A stretch of DNA of 18,743 nucleotides, from assembly GCA_900543945.1 (NCBI GenBank), contig UQTN01000032.1, forward strand, positions 1 to 18,743, given 5' to 3'. Position numbers and translations under genes: made by a program. This DNA is from an uncultured Collinsella sp. Its GTDB lineage: Bacteria > Actinomycetota > Coriobacteriia > Coriobacteriales > Coriobacteriaceae. This document shows, in pieces, positions 6,792-14,367 of the stretch. Numbering within the stretch: position 1 is the stretch's first letter; the number at the start of each line of letters is the position of its first letter. The notes beneath the pieces were generated by a model, which was given only the letters and a program-made list of their open reading frames with translations, was not told the DNA's origin and made no database searches.

Positions 6792-7742
6792 TTAGCAGGA
6801 GAAGTCGACACTGTCGATGATGTCCTTGAGGGCCTTGGCGGAGGCGGTGAGCTCATGCTGCTCGTCATCGTTCAGCGGCACGGGGACGCGACAGACGACG
6901 CCGTCGCGGCCAACGACCGTCGGCATGGAGATGGCAAGATCGGACAGGCCATACTCGCCCACCATGAGCGAGGAGACGGGCAGAACGGTCTGCTCATCGC
7001 GCATGACGGCGGTGCAGATGCGCTTGACGGCCATGGCGACGCCATAGTAGGTGGCGTGCTTCTTCTCGATGATGGTGTAGGCGGAGTTCTTGACGTCCTC
7101 GGCGATGCGCTTCTCGGCAGCTTCATGCTCCAGATGACCGTGAAGCTCGCAGAAGGTGTTCAGCGGAACGCCGGCAACCTGGGCGCTGGACCAAGCGACA
7201 AACTCGGAGTCGCCGTGCTCGCCCATGACATAGGCCTGGACATCGCGCGGGTCAACCTCGACGTGGGCACCAAGCATCTGCTGCAGACGGCCGGTGTCGA
7301 GCACGGTGCCGGAACCGATGACGTGGCCCTCGGGCAGGCCGGACATCTTGATGGCGGCGTAGGTCAGAACATCGACCGGGTTGGAGACGATGAGCAGAAT
7401 GCCGTCGAAGCCGGACTTCTTAATCTCGGGGATAATGGACTTAAAGATGTTGACGTTCTTGTTGACCAGGTCCAGGCGGGTCTCACCGGGCTTCTGAGCA
7501 GCACCAGCGGTGACGACGATCATGGCAGCGTCGGCGACATCGGAATAATCGCCGGCGTAGATCTTCATCGGCTCGGCAAACGTCATGCCGTGCGCGATAT
7601 CCAGGGCCTCGCCCTCGGCGCGGTTCTTGTCCACGTCGATGAGGACCATCTCGGAGAACAGACCACTCTGCATCAGCGCGAACGCCGAAGACGAACCGAC
7701 GAAACCGCAGCCGACAATAGCGACCTTCTTCTCGTTAACCAT
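6792..7742 (-). CDS. ldh: L-lactate dehydrogenase
   Basis: A 316-residue NAD-dependent L-lactate dehydrogenase that reduces pyruvate to lactate and regenerates NAD in fermentation. The NAD site is VGCGFVGSSSA with Asp36. The substrate loop GAAQKPGETR has the Gln83 expected of lactate (not malate) enzymes and Arg89. SNPVDVLTY, GSGTVLDTGRL (Asp149, Arg152) and MGEHGDSEF (His176, proton donor) follow. The start is 7742, where GGGAG lies six bases upstream and the Rossmann fold begins at once; an upstream in-frame ATG at 7820 lies beyond a hairpin and lacks support. Where the fructose-1,6-bisphosphate-activated enzymes have Arg173 and His188 this one has Gln154 and Gln169, so it is probably not activated by that sugar. 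It is monocistronic. Confidence 0.93.
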   Translation of the reverse strand: MVNEKKVAIVGCGFVGSSSAFALMQSGLFSEMVLIDVDKNRAEGEALDIAHGMTFAEPMKIYAGDYSDVADAAMIVVTAGAAQKPGETRLDLVNKNVNIFKSIIPEIKKSGFDGILLIVSNPVDVLTYAAIKMSGLPEGHVIGSGTVLDTGRLQQMLGAHVEVDPRDVQAYVMGEHGDSEFVAWSSAQVAGVPLNTFCELHGHLEHEAAEKRIAEDVKNSAYTIIEKKHATYYGVAMAVKRICTAVMRDEQTVLPVSSLMVGEYGLSDLAISMPTVVGRDGVVCRVPVPLNDDEQHELTASAKALKDIIDSVDFSC

Positions 7743-7767
7743 TAGAAACTCCCATCTCTCTCCACAA

Positions 7768-7800
7768 ACAAGCCACCCGGGAACGACCCGAGCGGCTTGT
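7768..7800 (-). promoter_or_regulatory. Hairpin in the ldh leader
   Basis: ACAAGCC (7768-7774) pairs with GGCTTGT (7794-7800), with a further CCCGGG/CCCG-type inner pairing. On the - strand it lies just ahead of the ldh ribosome site. A CATAAT -10-like box at about 7832-7837 would place it inside the ldh 5' leader. It may modulate ldh expression or be a leftover terminator; there is no strong T-run. Confidence 0.35.
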
Positions 7801-7943
7801 CGTAATCCCAATACATCCAATCGGGACTTTGATTATGCTCCTATTCGCAGCCAAAAATCGACCGTTTACCGAAATTGTTTGCAGGATTCGTAAAATAACT
7901 GCACGAAATCGGTTTCGAGCTATTGACGAGTCGAAACAGGTTT

Positions 7944-9107
7944 CTAATACAGACCCGCCTCGCGGATGGCCTCGACAGCCAAAGCAATCTGGTCGGGCGG
8001 CAAGACCAGCGCCATGCGCACGTGCCCCTCGCCCGAAGGACCAAAGCTCGCGCCCGGCGTCACCACAACGCCGGCCTCCTCCATGAGCTCCTCGCAAAAC
8101 GCCATGGAATCGGTGCGACCACCGGGAAGCTTGGCCCACACAAACATAGAGCCATGCGCGTTGGGACGCTCCCAGCCCAGGCCCTCAAGACCGTCGCACA
8201 GGGCATCGCGGCGCTCCTGGTACTTCAGACGCTGCGCCTCGACCTCATCGCGCGGACCGTTCAGGCAGGCGATAGCAGCCTTCTGGATCGGGAAGAACAT
8301 ACCAAAGTCGATCTGGCCGCGCAGCTTGGCAAAGGCCGAGACCACATCCTCGCGACCGACCAAAAAGCCGATACGCGCACCGGTGACGTTAAACGACTTG
8401 GAGAGCGAGAAGAACTCAACGCCCACCTCGAGCGCGCCGGGATACTGCAAGAAGCTGCCGCCCGGCTCGCCGTCGAACACGATATCGGAGTATGCGTTGT
8501 CGTGAACGATGAGCAGGTCGTGCTCGCGGGCGAAAGCGATGATCTCCTCGTAGACCTCGGGCGTGCCCACCGAGCCCACCGGGTTGGCGGGCAGCGACAC
8601 AATCATGTACTTGGCACGATCGGCCACCTCGGGATCGATACCCGCCACATAGGGCAGGTAATTGTGCTCCGCCACCAGCGGATAGTACTCGAGCTTGGCA
8701 TCGGCGATCTTGGCACCTGCCTCAAAGACCGGGTAGCACGGATCGGGAACCAGAATGGTGTCACCCGGATCGAGCAGGGCAAGGCCCAAATGGCCAACGC
8801 CCTCCTGCGTGCCGTTGCACGACTGCACCATAGACGGCGTAATGCCCGAAACGCCAAAGCGACGCTCGTAGTAATCGCACACGGCTTGCTTGAGTTCGGG
8901 CAGGTCGCGCAGGGCATACTTCCACATCTCGGGGTCCTGGGCCGCTTGCGTGAGCGCCTCGACCACGTGGTCGTACGGCTTAAAGTCGGGCGTGCCCACG
9001 CTCATGTTGTAAATGGTCTTGCCCTGAGCCTTCAGCGCAAGCAGTTTGTTGTTGAGCGAGGCGAAGACCTCCGCGCCAAAGCGGTCGAGACGCTGCGATG
9101 CCTGCAT
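7944..9107 (-). CDS. PLP aminotransferase, DapL-like (class I/II)
   Basis: A 387-residue fold-I aminotransferase. The overall pattern resembles the LL-diaminopimelate aminotransferase (DapL) group: NMSVGTPDF near the start, SCNGTQEGVGHLGLALLDPG, PDPCYPVFEAG, SLPANPVGSVG for the substrate region, HDNAYSDIVFDG, and the PLP lysine in SLSKSFNVTGARIGF. The C-terminal VVVTPGASFG and HVRMAL are also typical. Possible roles are N-acetyl-LL-DAP aminotransferase, which the acetylase branch needs and the dap operon lacks, or a general amino acid transaminase; the sequence does not decide. The start at 9107 has GGAAGG seven bases upstream and begins the family's usual N terminus; an upstream start would run through a terminator hairpin. 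It is preceded by nadE on the same strand. Confidence 0.85.
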   Translation of the reverse strand: MQASQRLDRFGAEVFASLNNKLLALKAQGKTIYNMSVGTPDFKPYDHVVEALTQAAQDPEMWKYALRDLPELKQAVCDYYERRFGVSGITPSMVQSCNGTQEGVGHLGLALLDPGDTILVPDPCYPVFEAGAKIADAKLEYYPLVAEHNYLPYVAGIDPEVADRAKYMIVSLPANPVGSVGTPEVYEEIIAFAREHDLLIVHDNAYSDIVFDGEPGGSFLQYPGALEVGVEFFSLSKSFNVTGARIGFLVGREDVVSAFAKLRGQIDFGMFFPIQKAAIACLNGPRDEVEAQRLKYQERRDALCDGLEGLGWERPNAHGSMFVWAKLPGGRTDSMAFCEELMEEAGVVVTPGASFGPSGEGHVRMALVLPPDQIALAVEAIREAGLY

Positions 9108-9125
9108 GGTGCCACCTTCCGATAT

Positions 9126-9155
9126 AAAAAAGCGGCGCTCCGACAAGAGCGCCGC
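9126..9155 (-). terminator. Intrinsic terminator between nadE and the aminotransferase
   Basis: On the - strand, GCGGCGCTC (9155-9147) pairs with GAGCGCCGC (9140-9132) around a six-base loop, followed by six T (9131-9126). It is a textbook terminator 70 bases after nadE. Its T-run ends only 18 bases before the aminotransferase ATG, so it could also act as an attenuator in that gene's leader. Confidence 0.85.
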
Positions 9156-9224
9156 GCGATACGGGCCATCAGATTGCAAAAGTGTAACGCTTGCAACCCC
9201 CGTATTGGTTCAATTTAGCCAACC

Positions 9225-11213
9225 TTAGTCAACTGGATTGAGCGCGTCGATCTGCGCAAGCCACAGACGCGAGCTGGCGTCACTCGGCATACGCCAATCG
9301 CCGCGCGGGCTGAGCGTCACCGAACCAACCTTGGGGCCATCGGGCAGGCAGCTGCGCTTAAACTGCTGGGCAAAGAAGCGACGATAGAACGTACGCAGCC
9401 ACGTGTGGACGGTCTTGGCGTCGTAGACACCCTCGAAACTCTTGAGCGCCATGCGGTAGATCTTGCCCGGCTCAAAGCCAAAACGCAGCAAGTAGTAGAG
9501 GAAGTAGTCGTGCAGCTCGTACGGGCCCACCAGGTCCTCAGTCTTCTGCGCAATCTCGCCGTCGCCCGTAGGCGGCAGGAGCTCGGGGGACACCGGCGTA
9601 TCGAGGATATCGAGCAAAACCTCGGCAATACGCCCGCCAAAGACATCGGCCGCATAGCGCACCAGATGGCGCACAAGCGTCTTGGGCACGCTCGCGTTGA
9701 CGGCGTACATGCTCATGTGGTCGCCGTTATAGGTAGCCCAGCCGAGTGCCAACTCCGACAGGTCGCCCGTGCCGATGACAAAACCGCCAGCCTGGTTGGC
9801 CAGATCCATCAGAATCTGCGTACGCTCGCGGGCCTGGCTGTTCTCGTAGGTCACGTCCTGCACGGTCGGATCGTGCTCAATGTCCTTGAAGTGCTGCTCC
9901 ACAGCCGCGTGGATCGAAACCTCGCGGAAGCTCACGCCCAGGTCGCGCGCGAGCGACTCGGCGTTGGACTTAGTGCGATGCGTCGTGCCAAAGCCGGGCA
10001 TGGAGACCGCCGTGATACCCGTGCGCGGCAGCCCCAGTGCATCGAAGGCACGCACCGTCACGAGCAGTGCCAGTGTAGAATCAAGGCCGCCCGAAAGACC
10101 GATGACGGCCGCCTTGGTGCCCGTATGGGCCAGGCGGGTCTTGAGGCCGGCGGTCTGCAGGTCGAGGATGGTCTCGCAGCGCTCGGCCAGGTCGCCATGG
10201 TCGGCCGGCACAAAGGGCGCGCGGGGGAAGACACGGTCGATGCCGAGCGCATCGCGCAGAACAGGATCCTTCGCAAGCACGCCCTCAAACGAAAAATCAA
10301 CGGTCGTGGCCTCCGGCGCATCGTCCGCGCGCGTCCACGTCGTCGAGCGACGGCGCTCGGCAACCAGGCGGTCAAGATCGACGTCGGCGATGGCCATGTC
10401 GCAGGTAAGCAGTTTGGTCGCGGCGAGCTTGGAGCCGTTTTCGTAGACGAGGTTCTCCCCCGCAAAGACCATGTCGGTCGTTGACTCACCCTCGCTCGCA
10501 TCGGCGTAGACATAGGCGCAGTACAGGCGCGCACTCTGATTGGAGATAAGGCTGCGGCGGTAGTCTGCCTTACCGATAATCTCATCCGAGGCCGACGGGT
10601 TGAGAATCACCGTCGTACCGGCAAGCGCCATCTCGGTCGAAGGGGGTGCCGGCACCCACAGGTCCTCACAGACCTCAACGCCCAGCACCAGGTCCTCGGC
10701 GCCTTCATCACAGCAACGGTAGACAAGCCCCGAACCCAGCGGGACCGGACCCTGACCGGCAAATTCAACCCACACGGGATCCGCAGGCGCCGGAGCAAAC
10801 CAACGGCGCTCATAGAACTCGCCATAGTTGGGCAAATACTTCTTGGCCGTGAGGCCCAAAAGCTCGCCCGCGCAGCACACGGCGGCGCAGTTGTAGATAT
10901 TCTCGGCAACTGCAACGGGAAGACCGATGGTAAAGACGACCGGCAACTCACGGGTTTCATCGAGGATGTGCACAAGTGCGGTCTCGCAGGCATGCAGTAA
11001 TGTGCGGTTATGGAACAGATCAGCCGCGGTATAACCAGTCAGGTTAAGCTCGGGCAGCACGAGCGCACGAACGCCACGCTCGGTAGCCTCGCGAACAGCC
11101 GCCAGCGCAACCTCGGCATTGCCCTCAACATCGGCCACGCGAATCTTGGGCGAGGCCGCTGCCAGGCGCAAAAAACCGTCGTTATCAACTTGACCGTTTA
11201 GAAAATCGTTCAT
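9225..11213 (-). CDS. nadE: Glutamine-dependent NAD+ synthetase
   Basis: A 662-residue two-domain enzyme that makes NAD from deamido-NAD, ATP and glutamine. Residues 1 to about 290 are the nitrilase-type glutaminase with the catalytic triad Glu55 (LPELNLTGY), a lysine in AKKYLPNYGEF (124/125) and Cys182 (GVEVCEDLW). From about residue 360 is the synthetase with the PP-loop GLSGGLDSTLALL; IGTGDLSELALGWATYNGDHM and KRSCLPDGPKVGSV follow. The length fits the large bacterial form. The start at 11213 is chosen because GGAG lies five to six bases upstream and a consensus promoter lies just ahead of it; an open-frame start at 11288 would lie upstream of that promoter. It is monocistronic, ending at the terminator 70 bases downstream. 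Confidence 0.94.
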   Translation of the reverse strand: MNDFLNGQVDNDGFLRLAAASPKIRVADVEGNAEVALAAVREATERGVRALVLPELNLTGYTAADLFHNRTLLHACETALVHILDETRELPVVFTIGLPVAVAENIYNCAAVCCAGELLGLTAKKYLPNYGEFYERRWFAPAPADPVWVEFAGQGPVPLGSGLVYRCCDEGAEDLVLGVEVCEDLWVPAPPSTEMALAGTTVILNPSASDEIIGKADYRRSLISNQSARLYCAYVYADASEGESTTDMVFAGENLVYENGSKLAATKLLTCDMAIADVDLDRLVAERRRSTTWTRADDAPEATTVDFSFEGVLAKDPVLRDALGIDRVFPRAPFVPADHGDLAERCETILDLQTAGLKTRLAHTGTKAAVIGLSGGLDSTLALLVTVRAFDALGLPRTGITAVSMPGFGTTHRTKSNAESLARDLGVSFREVSIHAAVEQHFKDIEHDPTVQDVTYENSQARERTQILMDLANQAGGFVIGTGDLSELALGWATYNGDHMSMYAVNASVPKTLVRHLVRYAADVFGGRIAEVLLDILDTPVSPELLPPTGDGEIAQKTEDLVGPYELHDYFLYYLLRFGFEPGKIYRMALKSFEGVYDAKTVHTWLRTFYRRFFAQQFKRSCLPDGPKVGSVTLSPRGDWRMPSDASSRLWLAQIDALNPVD

Positions 11214-11253
11214 GCGAGCTCCAGCACATCCGTTAGCCGCAACGAGCGGCGGC

Positions 11254-11282
11254 GATATAGTCCGCCTCCATTGTACTGTCAA
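11254..11282 (-). promoter_or_regulatory. Promoter of nadE
   Basis: On the - strand a perfect TTGACA (11282-11277) and TATATC (11259-11254) are separated by 17 bases. Transcription would start near 11247, giving a leader of about 35 bases before the ATG at 11213. Confidence 0.75.
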
Positions 11283-11346
11283 GTTCAATCAGCACAGATG
11301 GGACAAGCTCATGATTAAAATTGGAAAAGAGAAGCCGGGATGACGT

Positions 11347-11625
11347 TTAGCAGTAGAACGAGATCTCGTCCACAAGGAAAAATGCCTTCCATTTAGAGCA
11401 AATCAATTCATGCTGAGCGGCGATGATTTCACAGAGGTCATCAAGCGTGCTCCGGGGGATCTTCGCTTTGTTATTAGCGACAATGCAGCCACCTCTTCGA
11501 GTCAGCCAGATTTTGGCCGAGTTATCTGAAGGCGCCCCCTTGCAAACATGGACATGGATTGGCTCGCCCGCTTCATTGGACCCAAAGAAGACCCGATAGC
11601 CGCCAATAAGAAAAAGGCTAGGCAA
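11347..11625 (-). CDS. DUF4160-like small protein
   Basis: A 92-residue protein resembling DUF4160: a LPSLFLIGGYRVFFG start, the EPIHVHV motif, KIWLTRRGGCIVANN, and KWKAFF near the C terminus. DUF4160 proteins are small, function unknown, and often sit next to another small gene in toxin-antitoxin-like pairs. The start is TTG at 11625 with GGAGGAG six bases upstream; the open frame extends further upstream but that part is only the shadow of the overlapping gene. It overlaps the upstream small gene by eight bases, so the two are translated together. No membrane segment is seen. Confidence 0.72.
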   Translation of the reverse strand: MPSLFLIGGYRVFFGSNEAGEPIHVHVCKGAPSDNSAKIWLTRRGGCIVANNKAKIPRSTLDDLCEIIAAQHELICSKWKAFFLVDEISFYC

Positions 11626-11887
11626 CTTTAGCTCCTCCGTTTGCGGCGTAGCGATACAGCAGATGGGCGTTATTGCCCAGAAAAGTCTCAAAACCTCGCT
11701 TCTCCTCGTCGGTAAAACGCCCCTCCCACATGGTCCAATTGTAAGAAGGCAGCTCGCAACGAGCGGAGTCGAAACCCTCTGCCGTCGGTCGTTCAAAATG
11801 CACGATGACCTTTTCGATATCGCCATCTGTGATCAGGTCAGAATGAATGACCTCGGTACCATCTTCGAATGTCATATACGGGTACAT
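11618..11887 (-). CDS. Small conserved-looking protein paired with the DUF4160-like gene
   Basis: An 89-residue acidic protein (MYPYMTFEDGTEVIHSDLI start, then VIVHFERP and FDSARCELPSYNW, ending NNAHLLYRYAANGG). I do not recognise a named family, although similar small proteins are, as I recall, found beside DUF4160 genes. It is not the usual DUF2442 partner. The ATG at 11887 has GAGGTGG eight bases upstream; a GTG twelve bases further upstream overlaps that ribosome site and is less likely. It is the first gene of a two-gene unit and overlaps the next gene by eight bases. The pair may be a toxin-antitoxin-like or regulatory module, which is inference from layout only. Confidence 0.65.
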   Translation of the reverse strand: MYPYMTFEDGTEVIHSDLITDGDIEKVIVHFERPTAEGFDSARCELPSYNWTMWEGRFTDEEKRGFETFLGNNAHLLYRYAANGGAKVA

Positions 11888-11916
11888 CACGTAAACCACC
11901 TCGCAATCATTAATTC

Positions 11917-11925
11917 AGTTTAGCA
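11917..11925 (-). promoter_or_regulatory. Possible extended -10 promoter of the small gene pair
   Basis: TGCTAAACT on the - strand is an extended -10 (TG-N-TAAACT) about 30 bases before the ATG at 11887. No clear -35 is seen. Confidence 0.3.
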
Positions 11926-12070
11926 TCAAGCTAGTGCACCAATGATAGCAAGCCCCCTTGATGAGTTGATGGCATCTGTTGCCAGCACGATCGACGGCGG
12001 TCCGGATTGTTGGGCCCCGGCCATAATCGACCGCCACGAAGCGTTCATCCGCAGGTGCATGGCATAGCGC

Positions 12071-12979
12071 CTAGAACACTAGCTGAGACAAGGACACTAT
12101 CGCTGGCATAGTGAACATAGACAGAAGGGTGGTAACACAGACTGTTCCACATGCATATCGATAGTCCTTATTATGCTGCTGGGCAAAGATGGCTACATTC
12201 GCGCCGGTGGGGGTCGCAGCCGCAATCAGCAGCGCCATCTTAATTGACCTATCACATGGAAAGAGACATAGGAACAGGAGCGAAAGAATCGGAATAACAA
12301 GCAGCCTGACCGATGAGACGGCAAACAAGCTTTTCGCCCTCAGGAGCGCCATCAAATCAGACTGAGCAAGATAGATACCGAGAGTCATCATTGCTAGCGG
12401 AGTGTTGAGCCCCGAGATATACGAAAGCACTGACTGTGCCAGAGGGACCGTTGGGACACGAAGGATAAAAATCAAGAAACCGCCCAATAAAGCCATGACC
12501 ATTGGACTTGTCAGGATCGCTTTAGGACTCATACATTTTTTAGACCCCGACAGCAGATACTGCCCGTATGTCCATTGCATGGCATTGAGAAGAGCGATCA
12601 TGCACGTGATGAAAAACACGGCATCTTTTCCAAGCGCCGCTTCAACAAGGGGTATTCCCACAAATCCAGCATTCGAGAATGCCGCAGCAAAAATGTCGAT
12701 GGGACGGCCCCTGAACAACAGGCGGGCAACAACGCAAGCGAGCAACAACATCGCCGCCGACAGCATTAAGGTCATTCCCAACTCATACATCCTCTGAAAC
12801 GAATACTCGATCCAAAATGATTTGAGAATGATTGCGGGAATCACAAGGTTGATGAGCAACTTTCCGAATTCTATTGCAGCCTGCTCGCTCAATATGCCCA
12901 AGCGGTTTAGAGCGTAGCCCATTCCCATGAGCAAAAACATGATAAGGACTTGTTGGATGAGAGGTTCAATGATTGACAC
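12071..12979 (-). CDS. AEC family (auxin efflux carrier-like) transporter
   Basis: A 302-residue integral membrane protein with about ten hydrophobic segments, starting IEPLIQQVLIMFLLMGMGYAL. The family (PF03547) includes carriers of malate, malonate and other organic anions. AFSNAGFVGIPL and MTLGIYLAQSDL are the glycine-rich helix motifs typical of it, and AAATPTGANVAIFAQ marks the second half. The start is GTG at 12979, where GGAG lies eight bases upstream and the usual AEC N terminus begins. An ATG at 13012 would add eleven residues but has no ribosome site. It lies 58 bases after the ceramidase-like gene on the same strand, so it is probably co-transcribed. GC is lower than in the neighbouring housekeeping genes. 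The substrate is unknown. Confidence 0.85.
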   Translation of the reverse strand: MSIIEPLIQQVLIMFLLMGMGYALNRLGILSEQAAIEFGKLLINLVIPAIILKSFWIEYSFQRMYELGMTLMLSAAMLLLACVVARLLFRGRPIDIFAAAFSNAGFVGIPLVEAALGKDAVFFITCMIALLNAMQWTYGQYLLSGSKKCMSPKAILTSPMVMALLGGFLIFILRVPTVPLAQSVLSYISGLNTPLAMMTLGIYLAQSDLMALLRAKSLFAVSSVRLLVIPILSLLFLCLFPCDRSIKMALLIAAATPTGANVAIFAQQHNKDYRYACGTVCVTTLLSMFTMPAIVSLSQLVF

Positions 12980-13025
12980 AATACATGCTCCGTATAATCC
13001 TGACCGGTTCATCTACCACGATGGT

Positions 13026-13046
13026 CTATAGCGCCTGCTATAGCGC
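13026..13046. repeat. Short direct repeat at the ceramidase-like stop codon
   Basis: CTATAGCGC occurs twice, at 13026-13034 and 13038-13046. The second copy overlaps the stop codon of the ceramidase-like gene. It is probably a small slippage duplication. Confidence 0.35.
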
Positions 13047-14249
13047 GGCACCGACCGCCTGAATGATTCGCGCAACGAACGCATCGGCAACCCCGCGCGG
13101 CGTTCGCGAGTTGTAGGTTTCAAAATACTTGCCGTAGTCTTCCTGAGGCACAAGGTAGTTGCAGTACGTGTTCGCATAGCCGATAACAAAGACGTTGTAT
13201 TGGCTAAACGCCCTCTTAAAATCCAAGCCTAATGTGCTACACGTATCGCATGGCATCGTGATAAAAATGCAGTTACCAATTACCGCAAACTGGCTCGGAA
13301 GCTCAAGCTCGATTTTCCCCATCGAGAGCTTAAGCTGTTGCCGCTTAAGGAGAAAGTCTCGCATCGGGCTCGCATCCATAGCCTCTATCCGATTGGTCAT
13401 CTCGATCCAATCCGGATCTGTTTTTGCATCGTAGACACTCTTCATGCTGATAGAGCCCCAACGCGGAGTATCAACTCTGAGTGCCGCGCGCTCACGCTTG
13501 GATTCAATTTGAGCGCAAAGTTCGTTAGCCGTACGCTCGAGTTCGGCAACTCCCTCCCCTTGCCGATAGAAACGCGTCGACACATCCCCGCACGTTCCGT
13601 TGACGCAAAGTACAGGACAGCCATATTTCCTCTCCAAACGCTGCCTGACATGCCCAATCAAATCAGCAGAGAGGACGGCGCTTTTCCCATTAAGGATGGT
13701 AGGATGAGCGGACATGAACAGCATTTTTCCAATTGGGCGACCACCTTGAGCGTCCTCAAACGAGAAAATACTTACCTGTTTATCGGCCGGACCGCCCTGA
13801 ACATTTCGATTCCCGTACAGTCCCTCGATGCCTAACATCTCCATCGATACGGTCGCCTTCGACCTGGACGCCCATGCAGATACCGCCGCCTCGGTAGCCA
13901 AGCCAATCAAATCACTCGTCAATTCGGTTTCAGGTAACGTGTCCTCGTAGGCAAGCTTAAAATAGCATGGTGCAGAATGGGTATGAATGCATGCGACGAC
14001 GATATTGCTCGAATCGATGCCCGTTTTTGACGATACGGCGTTCTTGACCGAAAGGGAAAAATCTTTCGACACCATTATTGAATCGAGCTCGATAAGAATA
14101 AACGGGACAAGATCAACACAGACAGCGCTAGCGTTGACCTCAATAGGATCAAGAACATCCGTCCAGGCACCTTTTCTGTTGTAGCCGCCCATGCGGCAAG
14201 GAGACTGGGGTGTTACGTCAATCTTCGAGATTCCAAACTCTATGTTCAT
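13038..14249 (-). CDS. Neutral/alkaline ceramidase-like hydrolase (N-terminal domain only)
   Basis: A 403-residue protein matching the N-terminal catalytic domain of neutral ceramidases (PF04734), zinc amidases. Motifs are FGISKIDVTPQSPCRMGGY at the start, CIHTHSAPCY (His89, His91), FMSAHPTILNGKSAVLSADLIG is the next block (His182), and VNGTCGDVSTRF follows. The C-terminal part has TMPCD (Asp335) where the family usually has PGE, then VIGYANTYCNYLVPQEDY. No signal peptide is seen although classical ceramidases are secreted, and the C-terminal immunoglobulin-like domain is absent, so this is probably a cytosolic relative with another substrate. The ATG at 14249 has GGAG five bases upstream. 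It follows the PTS gene on the same strand, with a terminator between, and precedes the AEC transporter. GC is lower than in the flanking housekeeping genes. Confidence 0.8.
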   Translation of the reverse strand: MNIEFGISKIDVTPQSPCRMGGYNRKGAWTDVLDPIEVNASAVCVDLVPFILIELDSIMVSKDFSLSVKNAVSSKTGIDSSNIVVACIHTHSAPCYFKLAYEDTLPETELTSDLIGLATEAAVSAWASRSKATVSMEMLGIEGLYGNRNVQGGPADKQVSIFSFEDAQGGRPIGKMLFMSAHPTILNGKSAVLSADLIGHVRQRLERKYGCPVLCVNGTCGDVSTRFYRQGEGVAELERTANELCAQIESKRERAALRVDTPRWGSISMKSVYDAKTDPDWIEMTNRIEAMDASPMRDFLLKRQQLKLSMGKIELELPSQFAVIGNCIFITMPCDTCSTLGLDFKRAFSQYNVFVIGYANTYCNYLVPQEDYGKYFETYNSRTPRGVADAFVARIIQAVGAAL

Positions 14250-14303
14250 TCCAACTCCAACTCTTCGCGGCACACGCCGCCCAAACATCGGAAATAGAAA
14301 TAC

Positions 14304-14333
14304 AAAAAGAGAAGGGCGTCATGGACGCCCTTC
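14304..14333 (-). terminator. Terminator after the PTS gene
   Basis: On the - strand GAAGGGCGTC and GACGCCCTTC form a ten-base-pair stem with a three-base loop, followed by TCTTTTTG (T-run 14308-14304). It lies 35 bases past the PTS stop and about 55 bases before the ceramidase-like start, so downstream genes would be read at a lower level or from their own promoter. Confidence 0.85.
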
Positions 14334-14367
14334 CAATGCGTCCTGCCACACGCAGGCCGTAGAAAAC

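Noticed and set aside
6702..7745. + strand open frame of 347 codons opposite ldh
   Set aside because: Shadow of a convincing lactate dehydrogenase with all catalytic residues; no sensible + strand start site.
7923..9218. + strand open frame of 431 codons opposite the aminotransferase
   Set aside because: Runs through a terminator hairpin and mirrors an aminotransferase with intact PLP motif.
9405..10484. + strand open frame of 359 codons opposite nadE
   Set aside because: Antisense shadow of NAD synthetase; composition is that of reversed codons.
11626..11826. Upstream extension of the DUF4160-like frame
   Set aside because: The extension overlaps the preceding small gene entirely and has no ribosome site, whereas TTG at 11625 has GGAGGAG and begins the family's normal N terminus.
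11942..12067. + strand frame of 41 codons (starting MIASPLDELMASVASTIDGG)
   Set aside because: It has fairly protein-like composition, and might be a remnant of a gene, but there is no ribosome site and no family match I can name. A GGCGGTC/GACCGCC inverted pair (11996-12002 with 12029-12035) lies in it and may be a weak terminator after the AEC gene.
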